64,000 bases of DNA from Pseudofabraea citricarpa. Its lineage: Eukaryota > Ascomycota > Leotiomycetes > Helotiales > Dermateaceae. The notes beneath the pieces are model-generated. The model was not told the DNA's origin, made no database searches, and saw only the letters and a list, made by a program, of their open reading frames with translations. Where the stretch lies: NCBI GenBank assembly GCA_029641185.1, contig JAPWGK010000004.1, forward strand, positions 620,001 through 684,000, given 5' to 3'. Below are positions 34,527 to 45,964 of this stretch, piece after piece. Position 1 is the stretch's first letter, and each line of letters opens with the position of its first letter. The translations under genes and the position numbers were made by a program.

Positions 34527-36760
34527 ATGGCTTCCACCCTCAAGAGTGCCCTCCCATCACACCTTAAGCCCTCGAGCTTGGGTGATGCCGAATTCACCAA
34601 GAAGCACCATGGCAAGACTCAATCGCACATGGTATGTTCATGTTCAACCTGCTTGTTTTTGGCGTGATGCGTGAATTCCCCTTTGTTGCATCGCACACGC
34701 ACCTCACATGATTCTCTGGCGCTCCGACCTGAGTGAATTCCGAGCGGGATTTGGATCTGGTCAGACCCTGAAGTCGTGGGATGGCGCTTCTTGTCAGAAT
34801 CTCCAAAACGAGAGGATAGGAGGTGTGCCAGAACATTGCAGCCAGCACACGCACGTATCAATGGCAACCGAAGCAGAAGTCACCAGAATGTCTGCGCAAG
34901 CAAGTGCACGAGATTCCTGCGCGTACCTGCCTGGTTTCTGTATCCATTGGGTGCCTGCCAACTTGCTCGGCGTCGAGTTGCATGTCCAAGATCAATCAAC
35001 ATTCGCATCACAACCTCTCCCACCAGAACCACCTTTGGCAGATCACCCTGCACTTGCCCAATCTACTGCATCCACTCTATCCTAGTTACTCATTATGTCT
35101 TCACATACTCCCTCTCTCGAGTCTACACCCGCATCCACACCTGTCTTGGAGAACCCACCTCTTGAAGAACTGGCAAAACTAATCTGTGCGGATAAGGCTT
35201 TCGAAAACACCTCTACCTCCGTAGCTGCCAGCCAAATGCGTAATGCTCTCAACAATCTCGCAGACACCGTCACAGATCCTGAGGAGAAGAAGGTACGGAA
35301 TACCCCACTGGCGACGTTGGAATACTTACTGATCTGTCGTAGCTCTTCGAGACAGAGATGGACAACTTCTTTGCCCTTTTCCGAAGATACCTGAACGACA
35401 AGGCCAAGGGAAACACACTGTAAGAATACTGGGATTTTAGAGGTCGTCGTGAAGCTGATTCTTGTGTAGAGACTGGGATCGTATCGCACCACCTGCCCAG
35501 AACCAGGTTGTCGACTATAGCGAGCTCGCCAACACCGAATCGGTTGGATTCCTTAGCAAGTTGGCTGTCCTCAAGCTTAACGGTGGTTTGGGTACTTCTA
35601 TGGGTTGTGTTGGTCCAAAATCGGTTATCGAAGTCCGTGATGGCATGTCCTTCCTCGACCTCTCTGTCCGTCAAATCGAGTACCTCAACCGCACATACAG
35701 CGTAAACGTACCATTTGTCTTGATGAACTCGTTCAACACCGACGATGATACCCAGAACATTATCAAGAAGTACGAGGGTCACAACATTGACATTCTCACC
35801 TTCAACCAGTCCAGATATCCCAGAATCCTGAAGGACTCCCTTCTCCCAGCACCAAAGTCTTTCGGATCTCCCATCTCAGACTGGTACCCACCTGGACACG
35901 GAGATGTTTTCGAGTCTCTGTATAACTCCGGAATTCTGGACAAGTTGATTGAGAGAGGTGTTGAGATTCTTTTCCTCTCCAACGTCGACAACTTGGGTGC
36001 TGTTGTTGATCTCCGCATCTTGCAACACATGGTTGAGACCAAGGCTGAGTATATTATGGAGTTGACCGATAAGACCAAGGCCGATGTTAAGGGTGGAACC
36101 ATCATTGACTACGAGGGATCCGTTCGTCTTCTCGAAATTGCTCAGGTACCCAAGGAGCACACCAACGAGTTCAAGTCGATCAAGAAGTTCAAGTACTTCA
36201 ACACCAACAACATCTGGTTGAACTTGAAGGCTGTCAAGCGCATTGTCGAGAACAACGAGCTTGAGATGGAGATCATCCCCAACAACAAGTCCATCCCAGC
36301 AGACAAGAAGGGCGAGTCTGACGTCTCAATTGTCCAACTTGAAACCGCTGTCGGAGCTGCTATCCGTCATTTCCACAACGCACACGGTGTCAACGTTCCT
36401 CGTAGACGCTTCTTGCCTGTCAAGACCTGCTCTGATCTCATGCTCGTCAAGTCTGACTTGTACTCCTTGAAGCACGGTCAACTCCAAATTGACCCCAACC
36501 GTTTCGGCCCAGCTCCCCTCATCAAGCTCGGTAACGATTTCAAGAAGGTGTCCGACTTCCAGAAGCGTATCGGTAGCATTCCCAAGATCATTGAGCTCGA
36601 CCACTTGACCATCACTGGTGCCGTCAACCTTGGCCGAGGTGTCACTCTTAAGGGTACCGTCATTATTGTCGCGACAGAAGGCAGCACGATTGACGTCCCT
36701 CCCGGATCCATCTTGGAGAATGTTGTCGTCCAAGGTTCTTTGAGATTGCTTGAGCATTAG
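34527..36760 (+). CDS. ugp1: UTP-glucose-1-phosphate uridylyltransferase
   Basis: Four exons, 34527-34631, 35197-35292, 35343-35419 and 35470-36760, give 522 aa, the normal length. Introns are 565, 50 and 50 nt; all have GT-AG ends. The nucleotide-binding loop is [16 protein letters not shown], and further family segments are [31 protein letters not shown] and the lysine-rich [12 protein letters not shown]. The C-terminal part is the left-handed beta-helix that mediates octamer formation ([14 protein letters not shown]...). The enzyme makes UDP-glucose from UTP and glucose-1-phosphate in the cytosol, feeding glucan, glycogen, trehalose and glycoprotein synthesis. Codons are strongly biased to C-ending forms, which suggests high expression. 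Intron 1 is unusually long and carries a possible second start (35095), in frame with exon 2. Confidence 0.95.
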
Positions 36761-37783
36761 AGCGTCGTTTTTTGTAAGAAGACAGGATTACGGAAAATTA
36801 TAATTCTGGGTTTGCAGGATCCCGGCTGGGTTGTGGGTTAGCATTAAGATACACTGGCTATGGGCCTGCCTTTTAGGCGCAGACTCGAAGATTTATGATA
36901 CCGGACTTGATTCGTGTAGTAGTCTTCTCGAGGATAACATGAAGTTCACACAAGTGAATAAGAAGTATTTGCTCTATTTTATCGTTTGTGATTGTGATGG
37001 TGAATTTTGTTGTCAACCACTTTTCTGACTATCCGGTCTTGTTATTAAAATAGAAACATGCCCTGACAATGCTCTGTACCAACAGTCAAGGGTCTTTTAT
37101 AGCTTGAATATTCCCAGCTTTGTGTAATCTCACCGACCTTGCAACTATCCAAGTTGGGATTTCTAAGTATGGTATACCCCTGTAGAAACTACAGATTAGC
37201 GTGATAAAGCCTATCGCCACGCGGATCACGATAAGGACGGAGGGAGACGATACAACTCAAACAAAACATCCAAGCCGACTTCAGCACTGTCGCGTGTCGT
37301 ACCTTAACACATCTCTTATTAACCTGCCGCACCGCTTCACCCGTAGTAACACAAACAAACAACTTCTCTTGCACAGCGACGCTGGTCGACTTGGATCATT
37401 TCTGTTCTGCGGCTGCTGCAGGACTCGGGACCCGCCATACGAGTACCATTCACCGATCGAAGGTCGACAAGAACGTATGACTCGGTATATGCTTGGGTGT
37501 TGAAGGATTGTCCTGTGTTGACTCGGGATCTTGTGAGGATTGAGGTACACTGAGAATCCTGGATCTGCAGAACGGACGGTCTTGCTGACTGCCCACATCC
37601 AGTTATCGCCCTGCTCGAGATCCCCTGATGTCAGTCAGCATTGTTCCCTCGATTTCAATATTGGAAATAGACCCTACGGAACGACGTCGAAAGTCGCAAC
37701 CGTTCCATCCGCACCAGAGTCTGTGCTGTTCGTGGTAAATACTGGGTTTTGGACTGGAGGGCCTTTCAAGGGCGGCCTTCAAA
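36761..37783. other. Intergenic region, no gene seen
   Basis: 3' end of UGP1 and promoter of the FYVE-RING gene. Mixed composition; I see no coding or repeat structure. Confidence 0.6.
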
Positions 37784-39662
37784 ATGAGCACTGAAGGGAT
37801 ACCATCGCAGCCAGCGGCCCATCCTTCTTCATCTTCTTCGGGCGCCGCTCTCGATCAGGCGACACATTCGGCCGACCTTTCTCATATTTATCCAAGCATG
37901 AATACATCTCCGCCAGCCCAAGAGGGGTTGAATACCCCACCGTTATCGAACGGCCAGAAGCAGATCACGCCATCTTTACCGGGTGGGAGCAATCCTGGAT
38001 CGAGCAGTGTAGACGGTGTTGATGGAGCTGGTTCTAGCCCGCATACTCAAGAAGGGCCTGATTCGACGCAGAATATACTTACAACGCTGGGTATACCTTC
38101 GCAGGAAGTAAATAGGGAAAATGCGTTGAGCAATGAAGTTATAGATCAGAATGCAGGAGGCCGTTCACGGGCAGATTCTCATGATAGTGAGATAGATTTG
38201 CTTGCGGCCTTAGCGGCGTCAGAAGAAGCAGCAATTTCTCAGACAAGGTCAAGTTCAAGCCCAATGCCGCCGAGACGTCGTACAAGCACAGAAATAGTGC
38301 GAGCGAGGTGGCAGCCAGATGCCGAAGTCACATATTGTCCGATATGCCATACTCAATTTGGCTGGGTTGTGAGAAAACATCATTGCAGGTACGTGAGTCG
38401 ACATCTCCAGAAATGATGGGTCTAAAATGAGATAGGAAATGTGGTCGGGTGGTGTGCGGCTCATGCTCGACTCACCGAATAACCATCCCGCACGAATATA
38501 TTGCTCGACCTCCATCTTACAATTCGAATGAGGATTATTTGGCCCTTTACCGAACTGGAGGTGAGAGAGTGCGTTTATGCAATCCGTGTGTTCCAGACCC
38601 AAATGTTGCACCTCCCCAGGTCCCTTCACCCCATAATACTTTACATCGACGTGACTCGGATAGATCACATCTTCGAACTGCTAGCTCTGCTGCCTCGACT
38701 GTCTCAAATACAAACAGACAGAATAATCGCTCTAGCTTAGTGTTTGATAACTTTCCTCGTCGTCCTCGTGTGCCAAGTATACTACGAAATGCGGACGATG
38801 AGGACAATCAGGATGGCAATCGGTCGCGCAGTACCACTGTAAGTCTTTAAATGGTATTTTTCAACATGTAACTGACTTGGTTATAGCTCCCTGGGCGTGA
38901 TGCTGGAAACATGGTAAGATTCACCACTGACTGTTTCCATCTCTACTTTTCTATATTGACATGTAACCTTAGGATGATAACCTAGTTGGAAATTCTAGAC
39001 GGCCAGAACCTCGACATCCACAGGGTCGATATAGAGCTGTGAGAGAAGATAATTCTCGGCCTCTGCCTCGTCTACCACCACCCACAGAAGATGATATATG
39101 CCCAGTGTGTCATAGACTACTCCCGACACGCTCACTAGCAAATTTCGAAGATCTTAGAGCTACACACATCAGCGCGTGCATTGAATCCCACACCACATCT
39201 AATTACGCAGCACATACCCGTCCAGGAGCCTACACATCTAATTCGCAACCTACGGGGCCAGTTCAACAGAGCACACCATCACTCGATCCGCCACGACCAC
39301 AGCGAAGACGCGAACCCTCTCTCACAGCATCTGCATCATCCAGCTCCTCCCGCATCATTCCCAACACACCCGAAGCACGTACAGCAGCACGTGAACAAGC
39401 GCACGCAGCCATCGTTCTCGGCGCCTCACGAAGCCCACCGCTCGACTCAAGTCGCCAGACGCGATTGTTCCCCTACAAAGCGACAGAGAAAGACTGTGTC
39501 GACGACGCAGAATGTACCATCTGCCTAGAGGAATTCGAGGTCGGTGCTGATATGGCACGGCTAGAGTGTTTCTGTCGCTTTCACCTGCATTGCATCCGCA
39601 GTTGGTGGGTGGAGCATCATGGCCGGTGTCCCGTGCATCAGCATGACGGCTATGGCTATTAG
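37784..39662 (+). CDS. pib1: FYVE and RING finger E3 ubiquitin ligase, PIB1-like
   Basis: Four exons, 37784-38388, 38436-38838, 38887-38913 and 38973-39662, give 574 aa. Introns are 47, 48 and 59 nt; exon 3 is only 27 nt. After a disordered S/P/Q-rich N-terminus (1-175) comes a FYVE zinc finger: WQPD, CPICHTQFG, the PI3P-binding RKHHCRKCG split by intron 1, then CGSC and LCNPC. A second long disordered region follows. The C-terminal RING runs CTIC, LECFC, FHLHC, CPVH, so the fifth and eighth ligands are histidines, the pattern I associate with PIB1-type RINGs. By family it is an E3 ligase that binds PI3P on endosomes and vacuoles and drives ubiquitination of membrane cargo. Confidence 0.9.
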
Positions 39663-41319
39663 TCACTTCCTGGGTCACGTTTGGATTCTGTTGTTTTGTG
39701 GGATGGCGTTGAAGCGAGGAGGATGTTTGACCTTTTTTTTTTTTTGGCTTTTGGGATCTTGGGGGGTTTTTTTTTGTGTGCGTGTCAGCATCAGCGGTTT
39801 TCGGTTCATACATATTATATTTTGCATGATATGATATCCCCCCCCCCCTCTCTCTCTGGGTCTATGATTCCTTGGGTCTTTTTATTTCTTTGCGTTACAC
39901 TATACTATATCGCACCGCATCTACTCTCGACTCCGACTGTTTCTTGGTCACTTGTTACCACCACTACCACTCGCTATAACTACTACAAGCACAACTCACT
40001 ATAGATTCTCCCGATCTCATCTCATTATATTTGATTATCTAGATATGATATGATATGACATCATAAGATCAAGTCCATGGCAATACCTTGCTTGAAAGGA
40101 ACGGGCACGGAATAGCATAGAATAGCATAGCATAGCACGACGAGGCAAGGTAAGGGGAAGGGGGGTTTATTATACAAGAGAGAGAGAGAAAGAGAGAAGG
40201 GAAGAAGACATGACAAGACAAGAAAAGAAAAGACGAGACAGAAGAAGATTAGCCCGTAATTTATTTCTACTCCAGCCTTTCTTTACCGGACTCAAACTCC
40301 ACACTACTCAACATTACAGACCTGTCACACCCGCTCCGCTCCGCTCCAAAACCAACCTTCACTACCTACTTAGCCCAAGCTTGAAACCTTGCAAGGACAC
40401 TTGTAATGTTTATCATAGGTGAGCCATGGCGAGTGAGATGATGAGGTGATGAAAAGAACGATATCGAAGGGGGTTCGATCCGTCTCTATTCGGCTTCTAT
40501 CTGTACATGAATGCCTGGGTAGAGAGAGGTAGGAGCAGGCGGCACGATATGGAATAGTACAAAGCAGGGCAAAGCTTCTTTCTATAAAGCACCTCTAAAT
40601 AGGAGAAGCGGTCCTTCATTTTTTCGCGTTCTCGTATTCTCCTCTCTACCCATCTTCCCAGATCCCGAACGTCCTGGCTGAGTTTCTCCTTTCCCCCCCT
40701 CACTCCCTCACTGCAAGAGGCAAGAAGAAAAGAGCTAGAAATATTAATTCGTCCTTCATTGATCGATTCAAATTCAAAGATCCGAAGCTTTAACTATTAA
40801 AGTACATAGACATATGAGCCAGGCCGAGCCGAGCCGAGCCAAGCCAAGCCGAGCAAAGCAGCTCCCATTCCAACGACGAAGAGCCAGGGGGGCCCTTTTT
40901 CATCTCCTTTTTCATCTTTTTCATTCTCCCTTCCTCTCTTCCTTCATCTTCTCCATAACAGTCGCTCCCTACAAGCCAAGTCCAAGCCAGGTCGGTGTGA
41001 AAAAATCGCTCGTGCAGTAGATCTCTTTCTCGCTGGTATGGTAATTCCTCTCAACTCTCAAAAGAAGAAAGCGACATGCGAAGAAAGGAAGGAAAATAAG
41101 CCCAAGACAAATTGAGCCGCTGTGGTATCGTGATAAAATATAAGAAAATGGAGCAGAAGGAAATTTTCGGGAAGAGAAGGAAAAGCGGGTTACGGACGCA
41201 TGATAAGCCAGACAAAAACATCAACTCCTCCTCCGGTTTGCCTGTCCGCTTTTGCCATTTTGAGAAACTGATTTTCCTTTCCCTCGCCCAAATTTGAAAA
41301 ATAGGAAAACTATCATCGC
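39663..41319. other. Convergent intergenic region
   Basis: 3' ends of the FYVE-RING gene (plus) and the tricalbin gene (minus). It contains T- and C-runs near 39736-39850, GATAT-rich DNA around 40030-40060 and GCCGA/AGCC repeats near 40820-40860. No gene is seen. Confidence 0.6.
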
Positions 41320-44300
41320 TTAAGCAGGTGTCACCTCTCTGCTATTTCTTCCGTTCTTACTCAGCATGCTCTTCCGAAAGCTTCCTACTCCACTCGCTCT
41401 CGGGCTGTCTCCGTTACTGGTAGGGGCAAGCACAAAATTGCTCTTTAGTGTCACCGAACCACCACCAGCCTTGACAATCTTTTCTTGGCCCGTTCCAGAC
41501 TCATCGACAAAGAATAAGCCTTCTCCAAGTTCGTCGTCGCTGCCGAATGTAGCATGTGCTTTGACTTGGACTTGGAACTGCGTATCAGCCGAACAGGAGC
41601 ACTTAAAGCTCTCGTCATACTGAACAGTTCCAGATGATCCCTTGATATGTTTGGTCTTGTGGATAACCTTCGTCTTGGATCCGATTTGCTTTACATATAC
41701 AAGAATGCTTGACGAAGGAGGATAGCCAGTTGCTGAGATAACAGTGAAGTTGGCAGTGCCAGTAGGAGCTGGACCAGGTGATCCACCAGCCATACTGTGC
41801 ATCGAGTTTGCCCCAAAGCTTCTCGTTCTACCATGATTTCCTGGCCCTCCAGAAGATCCTGGTGGGGTTACAGGTAGGGCAGGCCCTGCAGCCGCGGGTG
41901 ACAACCCACTTGCACGTCTGAGGCCAGCGAAGCCGCCTGATCCACCTTTGTCGCCTGAATCATCATCATCCGAATCGTTAGCACTATCGTCCTTCTTCTT
42001 GCTTCTGAAGCCATTTCGAATAAACGAAGCTCCTTTACCAACGCCATGTGCAGCGAGACCAACACCCTTGATAGGAGCACCAGCAACACCTGTGACAATC
42101 TTGCCCGGGGTAGCAAAGGTACCAGAGAATGTTGATGAACCTTGACGAGATCGCGTAACATAATCTGGGCGGAATAGAAGTCGTAGTCTTATGGATCCCG
42201 ACTTCCCATCTAGGGCGAGGTTGTATTCTTGTGGCTTGAAAGGATCAAGTAATTCGAGATTGATGTCAGCAGCTCCCAGGAAATCAGCCTTCTCACCGAA
42301 ATCCCAATCGTTGACTTTACAGCTAAATTTCGCTGCTGTTCTAGAAGCAATATCCACTTCGAAGAATTCATTCCAAGCTGGGTGGAGAGTCTTCTTCTGA
42401 ACCTTAGTCTTGAACACCTTTTGACCGTTCAGCTCGAATTCACAGAATGGATCACTGTAACCATTTCGGTCTGCAGATGGAAGATCTGTGGCATCAAGGA
42501 CATCGACACGAAGCTTTCCCATGTTGTTTATACTCTCGCCTGGATCGAGTTGCATCTTGACTGGGATGTACTTCAAACTGACTTTAACAGAACTGATCTT
42601 GCCGTCGTCGTCCCTTAATTTGAGAATTGTAGGATTATTCTATGAATGTTAGCAGTAAACTTTGAAACTTCAGTGGCTTTGACTTGCGAGACATTGCTTA
42701 AGAGTATCCAATGTGTTTCCAGTCAAGCGTGCAACAGTCTTGTCTTTATCCTTCTTCTCGTCTCCTTTGCTAGCTCCCTTTTCACGGATGCGCAAAGTCA
42801 ACTTAGAAAAGTCAAGTTCTCGAACGAAACAATCACCAATCTCGTCGATGACAGTCTTCTTAGTCTTGATAGCTGATGATGAATAGGACGGGAATGCCAT
42901 GTCATCAACCAAAACCTCAACATGAACATCGTCCTCGGTAAGTTCTGCATCCAGAAGCTTGAAGATGATCAGACCAGATTCATATTTGATCAGTTCCTCG
43001 GGCGTGAGTCGGATCTTTGGCAACTTTTTCTCTTCGGATGTCTCCTCTTGCTCCTTTTCTCCTTCTGCGAGAGTCTTGGCGAGGCTAGGATCGAACTTTC
43101 CACCAGCTACCTTGTCATTCTCAGCTGTTATTCCATCAACACCATTGGTCTCTTTGCCTGACTCGATAGAGCTGCGTCCAGTTTCGATGGATTTCTTAGT
43201 TTCCTCCTCATCTTCTGGATCTGCGATATTCAAGCAAGGATAGAAAGCAACAGAGTAGTGGAGAGTACCCTTAGGCGATCCCTTGCCATGCATGCGCAAT
43301 GGACTTGCTTGAGGGGTCTTAGCATCATTGACAAGGAATTCGCCATTTTCAGCTTGATGCACGTAGTCCGATGCGACGACCTCAACCAATCCCAAAGATC
43401 TATCGCTGTTGAGACTCTCCTGGTCCATGACTTCTAATGTCAGCTTCTCCCGCGTGCTGTGTATTGGTACGTAAATGATCTCGTCCCAGTCAGGATCAAG
43501 ATTGTTCTTGAAAGTGACAGTACGACCTTTCTCAATTCCGGAGAGAAGTACTCTACCATAGGCATCAGACTTGCCTAATGTCTCTAGATTCCGGAGATCT
43601 CGTGCGTTTTTGAAGTGGAATCTCATAACACCAATGGGAGTGACATATCCGCCAGTACCAGCTCCAACGCCAGACAAGGCGATTGGTTTCCATTGCAATG
43701 TCAACTTGGCTCGTCCAGTCTTGGCACCTGCAAGGTTATACCACTCTTGTCCTTTCTCCATCAAAGTCAACATATCGTCAAGCTTGATCTGGTATGTACC
43801 GAGGATTGGATCAGCTGATAGATCTCTGTCGTCTTTGATTACAAGGCCAAACTTTGCGGTCTTGCGATCGGTAATTAGGATTTCCTTGGATCCATTGTCC
43901 CAAATAGGGTTGTTGGTTCGCTTTAATTTCTTAGAGACATGAATCTCCTTGTTGTTCAACAGAAGCACAGCGTACGGGTTGAGCTGTCCGATCAAACTCT
44001 TGGTGCCATCAAGATCCTTTGCTTGTTCCACTGTAAAGCGAGCAATTCCAGTATTTGACTCTGGAGGTGGTCCCTTCTTACCATCAGGAAGTTCTGGACC
44101 TTCAAGGACAGGGAAGAATCGAACATCCGCTGACAGAATACCACGAGGCTTGCCGTTGGCCAAGACTTCAAGTTGCTCATTTTCATACTCTGTGACCTCT
44201 TGTATCCTCTCCAAAGGAAAGGTGGCCGTTCCAAGTTCTTTGTCTTTTCGATACTCATTGTAGTCGAATAAATTCAAAGTGAGAACGTCGTTGAAGGAGG

Positions 44301-45964
44301 TGACAATAACATACTTGGTCTCGTTCCACTTGGGGTTCGCATTCTCCTTGATGATCTTGGTTTGAGCTAGAGCGGATCCATTGTTCAACGCTAGAACAGT
44401 GTAAGGATCAGGCGTGCCTGCAAATTTGTCGGGATTCTTTAGGCCTTGAGCTCCATGTAGGGTAACTGCCATGACACCAATTGCTTGGTCTACTGCTGAT
44501 CCTGAGAGCATCTTTGCAACCTCGATCGGGAAAACGTTAGGAGCGTACATAATTGGACCAATATTGGCGTGGATTTGCTCCAAGATGAATGTCTCGAGTC
44601 CGGGAATGAAATTGATGTCAAATCCAAGTGTCTCGCCTCCCAAAGGCTTGCAAACATAGTCGATAGTTGGGCGTTCAAGGAAACTAATTTCAATCTTTTC
44701 CACGTGAGGAAATGGAATCTGAAGCTTGATCTTGACACGCATGAGCCCAGAGAAGGCCATGTCTTCCACAATCACATCCAGACCCTTACTAATCATTGCC
44801 TTCCCTATTCTGATCTCAAGAACAATTTTTGGGTTGACTTTGTTCTTGATCTGACGAGATGTCATATCCGCATGGTCGTTTGGTGTGAAGCTGAACTTCC
44901 AATCCATAAGTACAATATCATCATCTGCCTTGGGGTAAGTCTTGACATGTTCCATCCGCGGGGGCTTGGTGCCTAAAGTAAAGGTCTTCATGCGCAGGCT
45001 GTCCAGAAAAGCAGGTATTGAGGTGCTAAGTACCTGGTCGACAGAATTGATAATCGTCTCGGCGAGTACAGGTTGGAAGATGGGCCAGAACTTGACCAAG
45101 AAGCTGTTGATCCACTCCAAACTCTCGGTATCTGTGTCTAGCCTATGTTTTGCCAATTCGCGGTTCACGTCGTCTCGGAAATTTCTTCTAACGCGTCGTA
45201 TCGAGGTTCGATAGTATGTCCCACAAATCGCCATTACCAGAAAGAGCCAGCCAAGACCACCTCCCAGGACAGCAACCAACCAGGATGATAGGCATGCAAA
45301 TATGATAACTCCAGTATTGTGGTACCAATCTACAAGAGACCAGATTAGCGGTGTCTCACCAAGCACAAATATTGTACTCACCTCCATAGAATTTGTCCTC
45401 CAGCTTGCCTTCAACCCATGTTTGATGGTCCAGTAAGCTTTCACCCTCGTCCTCTTTGTCGGTGGCACCATTGCCAAATCTTGGAGCCCAGCCAGCGCGC
45501 TCTATCCACCGGGCTTCTTCGTCTTCGTCCATATGGCCGTTGGCGCCATTTGTTAGAGGCTGTCCAGATGCGTCCTTAAGAGGTCCGGTGGGTGCAAGAG
45601 CTCCGGCGGTTGTAGGGGACGGAAGATCGTAGGCCCCAGGTGTTCCATCGTCTAGATCAGTTGCAATTGCAACGCCTTTCGATTTATGCTCGTGGTGGAA
45701 GCCATCTGGGACTCGCTGCAAGAGATGTGGTCAGCTAGACACCCCAAGCATGCTTGGGATTGGACGACTTACAGCTCTGGCCTGAGCTGCTTTCTCTTCG
45801 GGAGATGCATCAGGGTCGAAGGTGAATGCTGCAACGCCAGCCTTTTTACTCTCGTCGACCATCTTCTTCTGTGCATCGGCCGAGGTTACTGAGCTATTCG
45901 GGTCGTTGGCGGCCTCGATCACGCCTTGAGCTTTAAGCTCATGCGATTGTGAAGCAGCCGACAT
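41320..45964 (-). CDS. Tricalbin: ER-plasma membrane tether with SMP and C2 domains
   Basis: Four exons on the minus strand, 45964-45773, 45715-45382, 45329-42688 and 42639-41320, give 1495 aa. The last intron (42687-42640) is GC-AG with donor GCAAGT; its neighbours are GT-AG. After a soluble N-terminus (1-~180) comes a hydrophobic hairpin (VIIFACLSSWLVAVLGGG and WLFLVMAI) for ER anchoring, then an SMP lipid-transfer domain beginning LEWINSFLVKFWPIFQP. At least five C2-like domains follow, starting near VMAVTLHGAQGL, IARFTVEQAKDL, VMRFHFKNARDL, LIIFKLLDAEL and LRVDVLDATDL. The fourth looks degenerate, and the fifth keeps the calcium-site aspartates (NGYSDPF). The tail is S/G/P-rich and basic. 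By family tricalbins bridge cortical ER and plasma membrane and move or sense lipids with calcium. Confidence 0.93.

Noticed and set aside
34527..36760. UGP1 as two genes split by the long first intron
   Set aside because: Exon 1 encodes the usual UGP1 N-terminus with a good GTATGT donor, and the joined length is normal for the family.
40460..40490. GGTTCGATCC string resembling a tRNA T-loop
   Set aside because: No matching acceptor, D or anticodon stems can be drawn around it.
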